64,000 nucleotides of DNA from Acuticoccus sp. I52.16.1 (GTDB lineage: Bacteria; Pseudomonadota; Alphaproteobacteria; Rhizobiales; Amorphaceae), in NCBI RefSeq assembly GCF_022865125.1, contig NZ_CP094828.1, positions 4,333,219-4,397,218 on the forward strand, in the 5' to 3' direction. The translations under genes and the position numbers were made by a program. Position 1 is the first letter of the stretch. Each line of letters opens with the position of its first letter. The notes below the pieces were generated by a model. That model did no database searches and was not told the origin of the DNA. It saw only the letters and a list, made by a program, of their open reading frames with translations. This document shows positions 30,113 through 38,582 of this stretch, piece by piece.

Positions 30113-31386
30113 CCGGGCCCGTCGTCGTGGCGCTGCTGGCCGCGACGCGCATGGCGGGGGTGCCCGTCTCTGCCGCGCTGGCGGTGACGGGGGGCGCCAT
30201 CCTCATCGCCTACGGCGGCAGCGTCGATCTGCTGGTGAACACCGTCGGCGCGACTTTGACCCAGCCGCAGATCGGCGCGATCCCGCTCTTCCTCTTCATG
30301 GGCAAGGTGATGACGCGGGTCGGCATCGTCGACGACCTGTTCGAGGTCGCGCGGACGCTGGTCGCGCCGCTGCGGGGCGGTCTCGGCGTCGCGACGGTGC
30401 TGGCCTCGGTGTGGCTGGCGGCGGTCTCGGTCTCGCCGGTGGCGACGGCGATCGCCATCGGCGCGCGGGCCTTGCCGGCGATGCAGCGGGCGGGCGCGCC
30501 GCGGCACCGGGCGGCCGGGCTCGTCGCCGCCGGAGGGGCGCTGGCGCTGCTGACGCCGCCGGCCGTTCCGTTGATGCTGTTCGCGCTCGCCGCGAAAGTG
30601 TCGATGGGGGCGTTGTTCCTGGCGGCGTTGCTGCCGGGGCTCTTCCTGGGGCTGCTCTTCGCCGTCGGCGCGGCGCTGGAGATCGGCGGCCACGGTCAGG
30701 ATCGCACCGCGTTCGCCGGCTGGGGCCATGTCGGCGCGGTGTTCGCGCGGGCGTTCGCGGTGCTGCTGGCGCCACCGCTCATCCTGGGCGCGATCGCCCT
30801 CCACCTGGTGACCGTCACGCAGGCGGCCGGCATCGGTGCCGCCTACGCGCTCGCCGTGGCGCTGCTGCCGCCGCGGCGGCTCGGGCTGGCGGCGATCGGC
30901 GAGGCGACCGTCGAGGCGCTGCGGGCGGTGGTGCCGCTGGCCGCGCTGCTGGTGGGCGCCGCGATCTTCGTGGCGGCGGCGACGGTGGTCGGCGTGCCGG
31001 CGATGGTGGCCGACTGGGTCGCCGGCGCGGGCTTCACCGTGCCCGTCTTCGTGCTGCTCTTCCTGGCGTTCGTGTTCTTCGCGGCGCTGGCGCTCGACGG
31101 GGCGGTCGTCATCCTGGTGGCGACGCCGCTGGCGCTGCCGGCGCTCTCCGTCGAGGGCGTCGACCTCCTCACCACGGGCGTCGCCATCGCGCTGACCCTC
31201 GGCCTCGCCGCGATCACGCCGCCGCTCGGCCTGACGCTCTACGTGGTGCGCAACATCGCCAACATGCCGCAGAGCGAGGTGGCGCGCGGGGCGTGGGCGT
31301 ATGTGCTCCTCATCCTCTTCGCGCTAGCGGTGGTGCTGGGCGTCCCGGCCCTCGCCACCGCGCTGCCGCGCGCGCTGGGGCTTTAG
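30103..31386 (+). CDS. TRAP transporter large permease (DctM-like)
   Basis: 427 residues, almost entirely hydrophobic with about 11-12 spans. The DctM pattern is clear: QPQIGAIPLFLFMGKVMTR, VATVLASVWLAAVSVSPVA, LVAAGGALALLTPPAVPLML and LAAITPPLGLTLYVVRNIAN. TRAP large subunits import organic acids with a sodium gradient and normally need a periplasmic binding protein (DctP) and a small membrane subunit (DctQ). Neither is encoded beside it, so this is an orphan or part of a scattered system. The start is GTG 30103, overlapping a doubtful short ORF. The gene ends 85 bp before hppD. Confidence 0.88.
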   Translation: MALTGPVVVALLAATRMAGVPVSAALAVTGGAILIAYGGSVDLLVNTVGATLTQPQIGAIPLFLFMGKVMTRVGIVDDLFEVARTLVAPLRGGLGVATVLASVWLAAVSVSPVATAIAIGARALPAMQRAGAPRHRAAGLVAAGGALALLTPPAVPLMLFALAAKVSMGALFLAALLPGLFLGLLFAVGAALEIGGHGQDRTAFAGWGHVGAVFARAFAVLLAPPLILGAIALHLVTVTQAAGIGAAYALAVALLPPRRLGLAAIGEATVEALRAVVPLAALLVGAAIFVAAATVVGVPAMVADWVAGAGFTVPVFVLLFLAFVFFAALALDGAVVILVATPLALPALSVEGVDLLTTGVAIALTLGLAAITPPLGLTLYVVRNIANMPQSEVARGAWAYVLLILFALAVVLGVPALATALPRALGL

Positions 31387-31431
31387 GCGGCGCGGCGTGC
31401 GGCCGCGCTCGTTGAGGCCGGCGCCGTGCGC

Positions 31432-31437
31432 TATAAT
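31432..31437 (+). promoter_or_regulatory. Consensus -10 box ahead of hppD
   Basis: TATAAT exactly, 35 bp before the hppD ATG. A -35 candidate is poor (TTGAGG at 31412 gives only 14 bp spacing), so an activator may be needed. Confidence 0.4.
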
Positions 31438-31471
31438 CCTGTCTTATCGAGCCGAACGACAGGAGAGTGCG

Positions 31472-32584
31472 ATGGGACCGTTCCCGCACGACGCGCCCAA
31501 GTCGACGATTACCGACACCAACCCCGCCGGCACCGACGGGTTCGAGTTCGTGGAGTTCGCCCACCCGGACCCGGCGGTGCTGGACACGCTCTTTCGCAAA
31601 ATGGGCTACGAGCCGGTCGCCACCCACAAGACCAAGGCGATCACCCTCTACCGCCAGGGCCGCATCAACTACATCCTCAACGCCGAACCCGGCAGCCACG
31701 CGGCCGATTTCGTCGCCGAGCACGGCCCCTGCGCCCCGGCGATGGCCTGGCGCGTGGTCGACGCGCAGCACGCGCTGAAGCGCGCCGTCGCCCTCGGCGC
31801 CACCGAATATACCGGGCCGGGCAAGACGCTCGACGTCCCGGCGGTCGTCGGCATCGGCGGCTCGCTGCTCTATTTCGTCGACACCTACGGCGAGGACGGG
31901 TCCTGCTACACGGCCGAGTTCGACTGGCTGGGCGAGGCCGATCCGCAGCCCCAAGGCGTCGGCTTCTACTACCTCGACCACCTGACCCACAACGTGGTCC
32001 GCGGCAATATGGACACTTGGTATAAGTTCTACCACGAGACGTTCAACTTCCGCGAAATCCGCTTCTTCGACATCAAGGGCAAGATGACCGGCCTCACCAG
32101 CCGGGCGCTGACGTCGCCTTGCGGCAAGATCCGCATCCCGATCAACGAGTCGACCGACGAGAACTCGCAGATCGAGGAATATCTCAGGGAATATAAAGGC
32201 GAGGGGATCCAGCACATCGCCGTCGCGACCGAGTGGATCTACGACGCGACCGACCAGCTCGCCGCCCGCGGCCTGGAATTCATGCCCGGCCCGCCGGACA
32301 CCTACTACGAGATGTCCCACCGCCGCGTGGAGGGGCACGACGAGCCGATCGACCGGATGAAGCGCAACGGCATCCTGATCGACGGGGAGGGGGTCGTCGG
32401 CGGCGGGCGGACCAAGATCCTGCTGCAGATCTTCTCCAAGACCGTCATCGGGCCGATCTTCTTCGAGTTCATCCAGCGCAAGGGGGACGACGGGTTCGGC
32501 GAGGGCAACTTCAAGGCGCTCTTCGAGTCCATCGAGGAAGACCAGATCCGCCGCGGCGTGCTGGCGCCCGAGCCGGCGAAATAG
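31472..32584 (+). CDS. hppD: 4-Hydroxyphenylpyruvate dioxygenase
   Basis: 370 residues from ATG 31472 with AGGAG upstream. Converts 4-hydroxyphenylpyruvate and O2 to homogentisate and CO2 in tyrosine breakdown. The iron ligands of the C-terminal vicinal-oxygen-chelate domain are His170 (YYLDHLTHNV), His248 (GIQHIAVAT) and Glu332 (GPIFFEFIQRKGDDGFGEGN). The last block is the strongly conserved HPPD closing motif. Length matches bacterial enzymes. It heads a four-gene run, hppD-hmgA-fahA-Rieske, with gaps of 21, 2 and -4 bp, hence one operon for the homogentisate pathway. Confidence 0.97.
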   Translation: MGPFPHDAPKSTITDTNPAGTDGFEFVEFAHPDPAVLDTLFRKMGYEPVATHKTKAITLYRQGRINYILNAEPGSHAADFVAEHGPCAPAMAWRVVDAQHALKRAVALGATEYTGPGKTLDVPAVVGIGGSLLYFVDTYGEDGSCYTAEFDWLGEADPQPQGVGFYYLDHLTHNVVRGNMDTWYKFYHETFNFREIRFFDIKGKMTGLTSRALTSPCGKIRIPINESTDENSQIEEYLREYKGEGIQHIAVATEWIYDATDQLAARGLEFMPGPPDTYYEMSHRRVEGHDEPIDRMKRNGILIDGEGVVGGGRTKILLQIFSKTVIGPIFFEFIQRKGDDGFGEGNFKALFESIEEDQIRRGVLAPEPAK

Positions 32585-32605
32585 CGCCTGAGAGAGGGAC
32601 GACCC

Positions 32606-33976
32606 GTGAACAAGATGGAGCGTATCGCGACCGACCCGGCCACCCGCCCGCGCGTCACCACGCACGAGGGCTACATGCCCGGTTTCGGCAACGATTTCGA
32701 GACCGAGGCGCTCTACGGCGCGCTCCCGGTCGGCCGCAATTCGCCGCAGCGCTGCCCCTACGGCCTCTACGCCGAGCAGCTCTCCGGCTCGCCGTTCACC
32801 GCGCCACGCGTCGCCAACGAGCGCTCGTGGCTCTACCGGATGCGCCCGACGGTGCGCCACTTCGGCGCCATGGTGCCGGTGGAATTGCCGCTGTGGCGCT
32901 CCGCCCCGGTACGCGGCGAGGCCAAGACCCCGCCGATCCCGCTACGCTGGGGGGCGGCGCCGATCCCCGACGTACCGCTGACCTTCCTCACCGGCATGCG
33001 CACGGTGTGCGCGGCGGGCGACGCCTCCGGCCACCAGGGCACGGCGACGCACGTCTACCACGTCACCCGCTCGATGGAGGACGCCTACTTCTACAACGCG
33101 GACGGCGAGATGCTGGTGGTGCCGCAGGTCGGCGCGCTGACCTTCTTCACCGAGATGGGCATCATCGACGTCGCGCCCGGCGAGATCGCGATCCTGCCGC
33201 GCGGCTGCAAGTTCAAGGTCCTCCTGGGTGACGAGCCGGCGCGCGGCTACGTGCTGGAGAACTACGGCGCCAAGTTCACGTGCCCGGACCGCGGGCCGAT
33301 CGGCGCCAACTGCCTCGCCAATCCGCGCGATTTCCTCACCCCCGTCGCCGCCTACGAGGAGAAGGACGGCACGCGCTGCACGCTGACGGTGAAATGGGGC
33401 GGCGACTTCCACGCCGGCGAGATCGACCATTCGCCGCTCGACGTCGTCGCCTGGCACGGCAATTACGCGCCGTACAAATACAATCTGCGCAACTTCTCGC
33501 CGGTCGGGCCGATCCTGTTCGATCATGCCGACCCGTCGATCTTCACCGTGCTGACCTCGCCCTCGGGTGCGGCGGGGACGGCGAACGTCGACTTCGTGAT
33601 CTTCCCGCCGCGCTGGCTGGTGGCGGAGAACACCTTCCGCCCGCCCTGGTATCACATGAACATCATGAGCGAGTTCATGGGCCTGATCGAGGGGGTGTAC
33701 GACGCCAAGCCCGAGGGGTTCGTGCCGGGCGGGATGAGCCTGCACAACTGCATGCTCCCCCACGGGCCCGACACGGAAGCCTTCATGAAAGGCTCGTTCG
33801 CGCCGATGCAGCCGGCCAAGCTCGACAACACGATCGCCTTCATGTTCGAGACGCTGCTGCCACAGCACCTCACCCGCTATGCCGCCGAACTGCCGAGCCT
33901 GCAGACGGGCTATCGCGACTGCTGGGCGGGACTGGCGAAGAACTTCGATCCGGCCCGGCCGGAGTGGAACGGGTAG
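32606..33976 (+). CDS. hmgA: Homogentisate 1,2-dioxygenase
   Basis: 456 residues, GTG start with GAGAGAGGG upstream. Opens the ring of homogentisate to maleylacetoacetate. The N-terminus [19 protein letters not shown] and later [36 protein letters not shown] and [15 protein letters not shown] are family marks; the last carries iron-ligand His and Glu, with the third His near [15 protein letters not shown]. Second gene of the operon. A maleylacetoacetate isomerase gene is not present beside it and must lie elsewhere, or isomerisation is non-enzymatic or glutathione-dependent. Confidence 0.97.
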   Translation: MNKMERIATDPATRPRVTTHEGYMPGFGNDFETEALYGALPVGRNSPQRCPYGLYAEQLSGSPFTAPRVANERSWLYRMRPTVRHFGAMVPVELPLWRSAPVRGEAKTPPIPLRWGAAPIPDVPLTFLTGMRTVCAAGDASGHQGTATHVYHVTRSMEDAYFYNADGEMLVVPQVGALTFFTEMGIIDVAPGEIAILPRGCKFKVLLGDEPARGYVLENYGAKFTCPDRGPIGANCLANPRDFLTPVAAYEEKDGTRCTLTVKWGGDFHAGEIDHSPLDVVAWHGNYAPYKYNLRNFSPVGPILFDHADPSIFTVLTSPSGAAGTANVDFVIFPPRWLVAENTFRPPWYHMNIMSEFMGLIEGVYDAKPEGFVPGGMSLHNCMLPHGPDTEAFMKGSFAPMQPAKLDNTIAFMFETLLPQHLTRYAAELPSLQTGYRDCWAGLAKNFDPARPEWNG

Positions 33977-33978
33977 GG

Positions 33979-35256
33979 ATGCGCGACGAGACGCACGATC
34001 CGGCACGCGCCAGCTGGGTCGAGGGGGCCGCGGGGCACCCGGACTTCGCGCTGCAGAACCTGCCCTACGGCGTCTTCTCCGCCGGCGACGCGCCGCGGGT
34101 GGGCGTCGCGATCGGCGACCACATCGCCGACCTCGCCACGCTCGAAGCGGCCGGGCTGGTGCGTCCGGACCCGGATCGCACCGTGTTCGACGCCGCCGCG
34201 CTCAACCCGTTCATGGCGCTCGGCCCGCCCGCCTGGCTGGCGACGCGCCGGGCCCTGTCTCGGCTCCTGGGCGGGGAGGACGGACGGCTGAAGGACGACC
34301 CGGCGCTCGCCGCCCGCGCGCTGGTGCCGGCCGCGCGCGCCAGGCTCCACATGCCGTTCGCGGTCGCCGAATACACGGACTTCTACGCCTCGCGCGAGCA
34401 CGCCACCAACGTCGGCACCATGTTCCGCGGCGCCGACCATGCGCTGCCGGCCAACTGGCTGCACATTCCGATCGGCTACAACGGGCGCGCGTCCACGGTG
34501 GTCGTCTCCGGCACCGACATCGTCCGCCCGATGGGACAGCTGAAGGGCGCGCGCGACCGGGCGCCGCGGTTCGCCCCCTGCGAGCGGCTCGACTTCGAGC
34601 TGGAAGTGGGCGCCGTGGTCGGCGTGCCCTCGGCGATGGGGACCCGCCTGACGACCGCCGAGGCGGACGCGGCGATCTTCGGCTACGTGCTGCTGAACGA
34701 CTGGTCCGCGCGCGATATCCAGGTCTGGGAGTACGTGCCGCTGGGCCCGTTCCAGGCGAAGGCGTTCGCGACGTCGATCTCGCCGTGGGTGGTGACGGCG
34801 GCGGCGCTCGAGCCGTTTCGCGTCGCGCCGCCGGAGCGGGCGGTGCCGCTGCTGGGCTACCTCGTCGAAGAGACGCCCAACAATCTCGACCTGTCGCTCA
34901 CGGTCGACCTGGCGCCGGCGGGCGGCGCGGCGCGCACGGTCTCGCGCACCAACGCGCGCGGGCTCTACTTCTCCGCGGCACAGCAGCTGGCGCACCACAG
35001 CGCCTGCGGCTGCGCGATGCGGGTGGGCGACCTCCTGGGCTCGGGCACCGTCTCGGGGCCGGAGGCGGGGAGCTGGGGTTCGCTCCTGGAGCTGGGCTGG
35101 AACGGCACGACGCCGGTGCCGCTCGCCGATGGCACGACCCGCGCCTTCCTGGAAGACGGCGACACGCTGACGCTCCGAGGCTGGTGCGAGCGGGAGGGGG
35201 CGGTGCGCATCGGCTTCGGCGCGGTCGGCGGCACGGTCCTGCCGGCGCGGCCGTGA
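33979..35256 (+). CDS. fahA: Fumarylacetoacetase
   Basis: 425 residues starting two bases after the hmgA stop. Cleaves fumarylacetoacetate to fumarate and acetoacetate. N-terminal SH3-like domain: HPDFALQNLPYGVF. Catalytic domain: MPFAVAEYTDFYASREHATN (metal Asp and catalytic His), GYNGRASTVVVSGTDIVRP, FELEVGAVVG (metal Glu), LLNDWSARDIQVWEYVPLGPF and KAFATSISPWVV. C-terminal GSGTVSGPEAGSWGSLLEL is typical. Length equals the eukaryotic-type enzyme. Its stop overlaps the next GTG start (GTGA). Confidence 0.96.
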   Translation: MRDETHDPARASWVEGAAGHPDFALQNLPYGVFSAGDAPRVGVAIGDHIADLATLEAAGLVRPDPDRTVFDAAALNPFMALGPPAWLATRRALSRLLGGEDGRLKDDPALAARALVPAARARLHMPFAVAEYTDFYASREHATNVGTMFRGADHALPANWLHIPIGYNGRASTVVVSGTDIVRPMGQLKGARDRAPRFAPCERLDFELEVGAVVGVPSAMGTRLTTAEADAAIFGYVLLNDWSARDIQVWEYVPLGPFQAKAFATSISPWVVTAAALEPFRVAPPERAVPLLGYLVEETPNNLDLSLTVDLAPAGGAARTVSRTNARGLYFSAAQQLAHHSACGCAMRVGDLLGSGTVSGPEAGSWGSLLELGWNGTTPVPLADGTTRAFLEDGDTLTLRGWCEREGAVRIGFGAVGGTVLPARP

Positions 35257-35624
35257 GCGAGGCGTGGCGGCAGCTCTCCACCGCGCCGCCGGAGGGCACG
35301 CCGGTCGCTCCCGCCGCCCGGATCACCGGCGCGCACGGCCTCACGGTGCGCTCCGCCAAGGGCGACTTTCCGCTCCTCGTGGTGCGGGTCGCAGCGGACC
35401 TGCGCGCCTACGTCAACGCCTGCCCGCACCAGTATCTGCCGCTCGACTATCGCGGGCCGCAGATCCTGTCGGCGGACGGGGCGCGGCTGATGTGCACCTC
35501 GCACGGCGCGGCGTTCGATGCGGCAACGGGCGAGGGCGTCGCCGGGCCGGGGCTCGGCTGCTCGCTCGACCCGGTGCCGGTGCATGTCGACGCGGCGGGC
35601 GTCGTGCGGATCGGGACGGGGTAG
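35253..35624 (+). CDS. Small Rieske [2Fe-2S] protein of the homogentisate operon
   Basis: 123 residues beginning with GTG inside the fahA stop (GTGA overlap), so it is translationally coupled. The Rieske motif is complete: Cys57-Pro-His59 in NACPHQYLPLDY and Cys81-x-x-His84 in CTSHGAAFDAATGEG. The domain fills nearly the whole protein, as in soluble Rieske ferredoxins and nitrite-reductase small-subunit-like proteins. It is cytosolic, with no signal peptide. Neither HPPD nor HmgA needs a ferredoxin, so its role here is unknown; a partner oxygenase upstream of homogentisate or a redox-sensing role are guesses. Confidence 0.85.
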   Translation: MSEAWRQLSTAPPEGTPVAPAARITGAHGLTVRSAKGDFPLLVVRVAADLRAYVNACPHQYLPLDYRGPQILSADGARLMCTSHGAAFDAATGEGVAGPGLGCSLDPVPVHVDAAGVVRIGTG

Positions 35625-35626
35625 GC

Positions 35627-36661
35627 TCAGGCGAGCGATTTCGCCGCGAGCCATCCGTCGATCGCGGCGTTCACCTCGGCCGGTTTCTCCAGCATCAGGT
35701 GGTGGCCGGCCTCGATGGTCGCTTCGGTGAGGTCGGTGCAGTCGGCGCGCATCGGCTCGGCGAGGCGGCCGGTAACGGTCTGGCACACGGTGTCGAGCGC
35801 GGCGTGCAGGAAGAGCACCGGCAGCGTCAGGCGGCCGAAGTCGGGCGCGGCGGCGGCGTAGGCGGCGTTCGGCACGTCGTTGCAGTACCAGGCGTTCGCG
35901 CCGCGCAAGCCGGTCGCCGCGAAGGCGGCGACGAGGACGGCGAAGTCGGCGTCGGGCATCAGGTGGGCGTGGCGCGGGGCGTCGGGGGCACGCCCGGCGC
36001 CGTCAAACCAGCCGCCGCGGGCGCGCACGTCGGCGGTGATGGTGGGCTTGCCTTGCGCGCGGCGCGAGCCGGAGCGGAAGAGGGCGGCCATGGTGGCGGC
36101 GATGTCCGCCTCGAAGCAGCGGGCGGCGGCGGCGAAATCCTCGCGGTAGTGCAGCCAATAGTCCCATTGGCCGACGGGGAAGGCGTCCGCCGGGTAGATC
36201 GCGCGGTCGACCAGCGGGACCAGCGTCGCCAGCGTGAAGCCGCGGGCGAGGTAGGGCACGCACATGGAGACGACGCCGCGGCAACGCGCGCGATGATGGC
36301 TGGCGATGCCCCACAGCACCGGGCTTCCCCAGTCCCGTCCGACCCAGATCGCCGGGGCGCCGCCCAGCGCGTCGTGCAGCTCGACCATGTCGGCGACGAT
36401 CTCGGGGACGGCGTAGGCGTCGATCCGGTCCGGCACGCCCGAGCCGCCGTAGCCCCGCATGTCGGGCGCGACGACATGCCAGCCGGACGCCGCGAAGTGG
36501 GCGAGCTGGTGGCGCCACAGCAGGCCGAGTTCCGGCCAGCCGTGCATCAGGATCATCAGCGGCCCGCCGGGCGGCCCCGCCTCGAGGAAGGCGGTGCGGT
36601 GACGCGCGGTGGCGACGGTGCGTAAGCGGGCGTCGAGGGGGGCGTCGGGGGTGTCGCTCAT
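35627..36661 (-). CDS. Alpha/beta hydrolase, epoxide hydrolase / dehalogenase type
   Basis: 344 residues. LMILMHGWPELGLLWRHQL forms the oxyanion loop (HGxP). Asp110 in WVGRDWGSPVLWG is the nucleophile in the GxDxG elbow typical of epoxide hydrolases and haloalkane dehalogenases rather than serine esterases. VLFLHAALDTVC gives the acidic residue and EAGHHLMLEKPAEVN the catalytic His. A cap domain with aromatic residues (GQWDYWLHYREDF) lies between. Convergent with the Rieske gene, two bases apart. The substrate is unknown. The start codon has no strong ribosome binding site. Confidence 0.88.
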   Translation of the reverse strand: MSDTPDAPLDARLRTVATARHRTAFLEAGPPGGPLMILMHGWPELGLLWRHQLAHFAASGWHVVAPDMRGYGGSGVPDRIDAYAVPEIVADMVELHDALGGAPAIWVGRDWGSPVLWGIASHHRARCRGVVSMCVPYLARGFTLATLVPLVDRAIYPADAFPVGQWDYWLHYREDFAAAARCFEADIAATMAALFRSGSRRAQGKPTITADVRARGGWFDGAGRAPDAPRHAHLMPDADFAVLVAAFAATGLRGANAWYCNDVPNAAYAAAAPDFGRLTLPVLFLHAALDTVCQTVTGRLAEPMRADCTDLTEATIEAGHHLMLEKPAEVNAAIDGWLAAKSLA

Positions 36662-36696
36662 CGGATCTCGCGGGTGCGCTCGGCGGGGCGGCCGGC

Positions 36697-37713
36697 TCAG
36701 TAGAGGACGCCGTTCACCGGTTGCAGCGGGGGCGGGGTATCGGCCTCGCCCAGCATCTGCAGGAGGTCGATTTCGATGGTGCGGGTGAGGGCGGCGATGG
36801 GGACGTCGGTCGTGCCCCACTCGAACGGATCCTCGCAGCTCTCGGAGATCTTTTCCAGAATGTAGAAGAGCCAGGAGATCAGCACGGTGAACGGCACCAG
36901 GGTGAAGAGGTACTCGACCGTGAGCATGCTGCTGCCGCTGATCTGCCGCGCCTCGCTGGCGAACGCCTCCAGCAGCGCGAGCGGCATCAGGACGATGAAG
37001 ATGTAGGTGAAGATGCGGCCGAAGTGGGTGATCTGGCGCGGGAAGGGCGCGTTCTTGATCCGCTCGCACTGGCCCTGGCTGGCATAGAAGCGGCCCAGCA
37101 CCTCGGCCATCTCCACCAGGCGGTTGTCGTCGAGTTTGCCGGAGGCCAGCAGGGCCTGCAGCTGCCTGCCTTGCTTGCGCACGATGTGCACGGCCGGGTT
37201 GGCGTACTTGGCGACGCCCTCGACCTCGTCGGCGGACAGGTAGGCGCGGTAGCAGTCCTTGTCGGCGACCGAGAACTGGCTGATGTCCTCCAGGCGGCGG
37301 TCGAAGATGTGCTGCTTGGGGGCGGGGCGCAGGCGCGTGTTCTTGCGCAGCTGGTAGGAGAGGGCGTTCACCCATGCGAGGTGCCGGTAGATCAGGGCGC
37401 GCGATTCCTCGGGGCTGGCGTCGGTGACGAAGGTCAGGACGTGGTTGGCCCAGATGCGGCTGTCATTGACGATGGCGCCCCAGATCTTGCGCGCCTCCCA
37501 CCAGCGGTCATAGGCCGAACTCGACTTGAAGCCGAGGTAGAGCGAGACGACGATGCCGATGGTCGTCACCGGCTCGATGGGGATCTCGATCCAGCGCCAC
37601 CCCAGGATCGAGTAGATGCCCACCACGAGCGTCGACCAGACGAACGACAGGAGCATGAGCTTCCACGAGTCGCGCAGGATGTGCCGGAAATCGATGCCGT
37701 GGCGGACGTACAT
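36697..37713 (-). CDS. Bestrophin-family anion channel
   Basis: 338 residues. Membrane segments at about 20-38 and 45-62 are followed by the family stretch LGFKSSSAYDRWWEARKIWG. A long helical soluble part and a C-terminal pair of spans (FIVLMPLALLEAF; LVPFTVLISWLFYILEKISE) come next, then EDPFEWGTTDVPIAALTRTI, close to the conserved acidic bestrophin clasp. Bacterial bestrophins form pentameric channels for ions, and in photosynthetic organisms some carry bicarbonate. The ATG overlaps the carbonic anhydrase stop (TGATG), so the pair is co-expressed; a bicarbonate or anion role linked to CO2 hydration is a reasonable inference. Confidence 0.88.
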   Translation of the reverse strand: MYVRHGIDFRHILRDSWKLMLLSFVWSTLVVGIYSILGWRWIEIPIEPVTTIGIVVSLYLGFKSSSAYDRWWEARKIWGAIVNDSRIWANHVLTFVTDASPEESRALIYRHLAWVNALSYQLRKNTRLRPAPKQHIFDRRLEDISQFSVADKDCYRAYLSADEVEGVAKYANPAVHIVRKQGRQLQALLASGKLDDNRLVEMAEVLGRFYASQGQCERIKNAPFPRQITHFGRIFTYIFIVLMPLALLEAFASEARQISGSSMLTVEYLFTLVPFTVLISWLFYILEKISESCEDPFEWGTTDVPIAALTRTIEIDLLQMLGEADTPPPLQPVNGVLY

Positions 37714-38330
37714 CAGGGGGCGTCTTCGGCGTCGCGCAGGATCTCGCCGCTGGTGGTCAGCTCGCGCAGGATCCCGTCCTTCAGACTGTAGACGACGCCG
37801 TGGATGCTGAGGTCCTGCCCGCGGGCGAGGGCGTCCCGCACGATGGTCGTGTTGGTGACGTTGCGGACCTGCTCGATGACGTTCAGCTCGCACATGCGGT
37901 CCACCTGCGCCTCGCCCTCCAGCGCGTCGATCTCCTCCTGGTAGAGGCGGCGGATGAAGCGAATGTGGTTGAGCCAGTTGTCGATCAGGCCGTGGTCCTC
38001 GTCCTCCAGCGCGGCGCGGATGCCGCCGCAGCCGTAGTGCCCGCACAGCAGGATGTGGCGGACCTTCAGCACCTCGACCGCATATTGCAGCACCGACAGG
38101 CAGTTGAGGTCCGACGGCGAGACGACGTTGGCGATGTTGCGATGGACGAAGACCTCGCCGGGCGGCAGGTCGATGATCTGGTTGGCGGGGACGCGGCTGT
38201 CGGCACAGCCGATCCACAAGAATTCGGGCGCCTGCTGTTTGGAAAGATCCTCGAAATATCGCGGATTGATTTCTTTAATCCGTTCGGACCAGAGCCGATT
38301 CCGATCGAACAATCGCCTAATTTTCGCCAT
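37713..38330 (-). CDS. can: Beta-class carbonic anhydrase
   Basis: 205 residues, interconverting CO2 and bicarbonate. Zinc ligands are Cys42, His98 and Cys101 (LWIGCADSRVPANQI; LLCGHYGCGGIRAAL), and Asp44 with Arg46 forms the catalytic dyad. VFVHRNIANVV is the third hallmark. The product begins MAKIRRLFDRNRLWSERI; in-frame codons upstream lack this likeness. Translationally coupled to the bestrophin gene behind it. Divergent from fnrL across a 252-bp gap that must hold both promoters. Confidence 0.95.
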   Translation of the reverse strand: MAKIRRLFDRNRLWSERIKEINPRYFEDLSKQQAPEFLWIGCADSRVPANQIIDLPPGEVFVHRNIANVVSPSDLNCLSVLQYAVEVLKVRHILLCGHYGCGGIRAALEDEDHGLIDNWLNHIRFIRRLYQEEIDALEGEAQVDRMCELNVIEQVRNVTNTTIVRDALARGQDLSIHGVVYSLKDGILRELTTSGEILRDAEDAP

Positions 38331-38489
38331 CGCAGCGGCTCGTTTTCGAATGAATTGTAGATCTCTTCCGCAACAATAGCGGCGCATGTTGGGCTTGCAA
38401 CCCAGGAGCCGCGGGATCTGCCGGCGATGGGCGCGACGATGCTGTCGGGCCGACGGCGGATTATCGCGGCAGGACGCCGGATGGCGCAG

Positions 38490-38501
38490 GATTGTGCAAT
38501 C
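38490..38501. promoter_or_regulatory. Palindrome upstream of fnrL
   Basis: GATTG-TG-CAATC, a perfect 12-bp palindrome about 80 bp before the fnrL ATG, with TTATAA at 38524-38529 as a possible -10 box. It could be a site for a regulator of fnrL. Confidence 0.35.
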
Positions 38502-38582
38502 GTTTGTGGTGTTCGTCGCGATCTTATAACACAGGCGTGAGGACCCGAACGTGGATCGGCGCTGCGCCGGTCGGAGTGCGCC

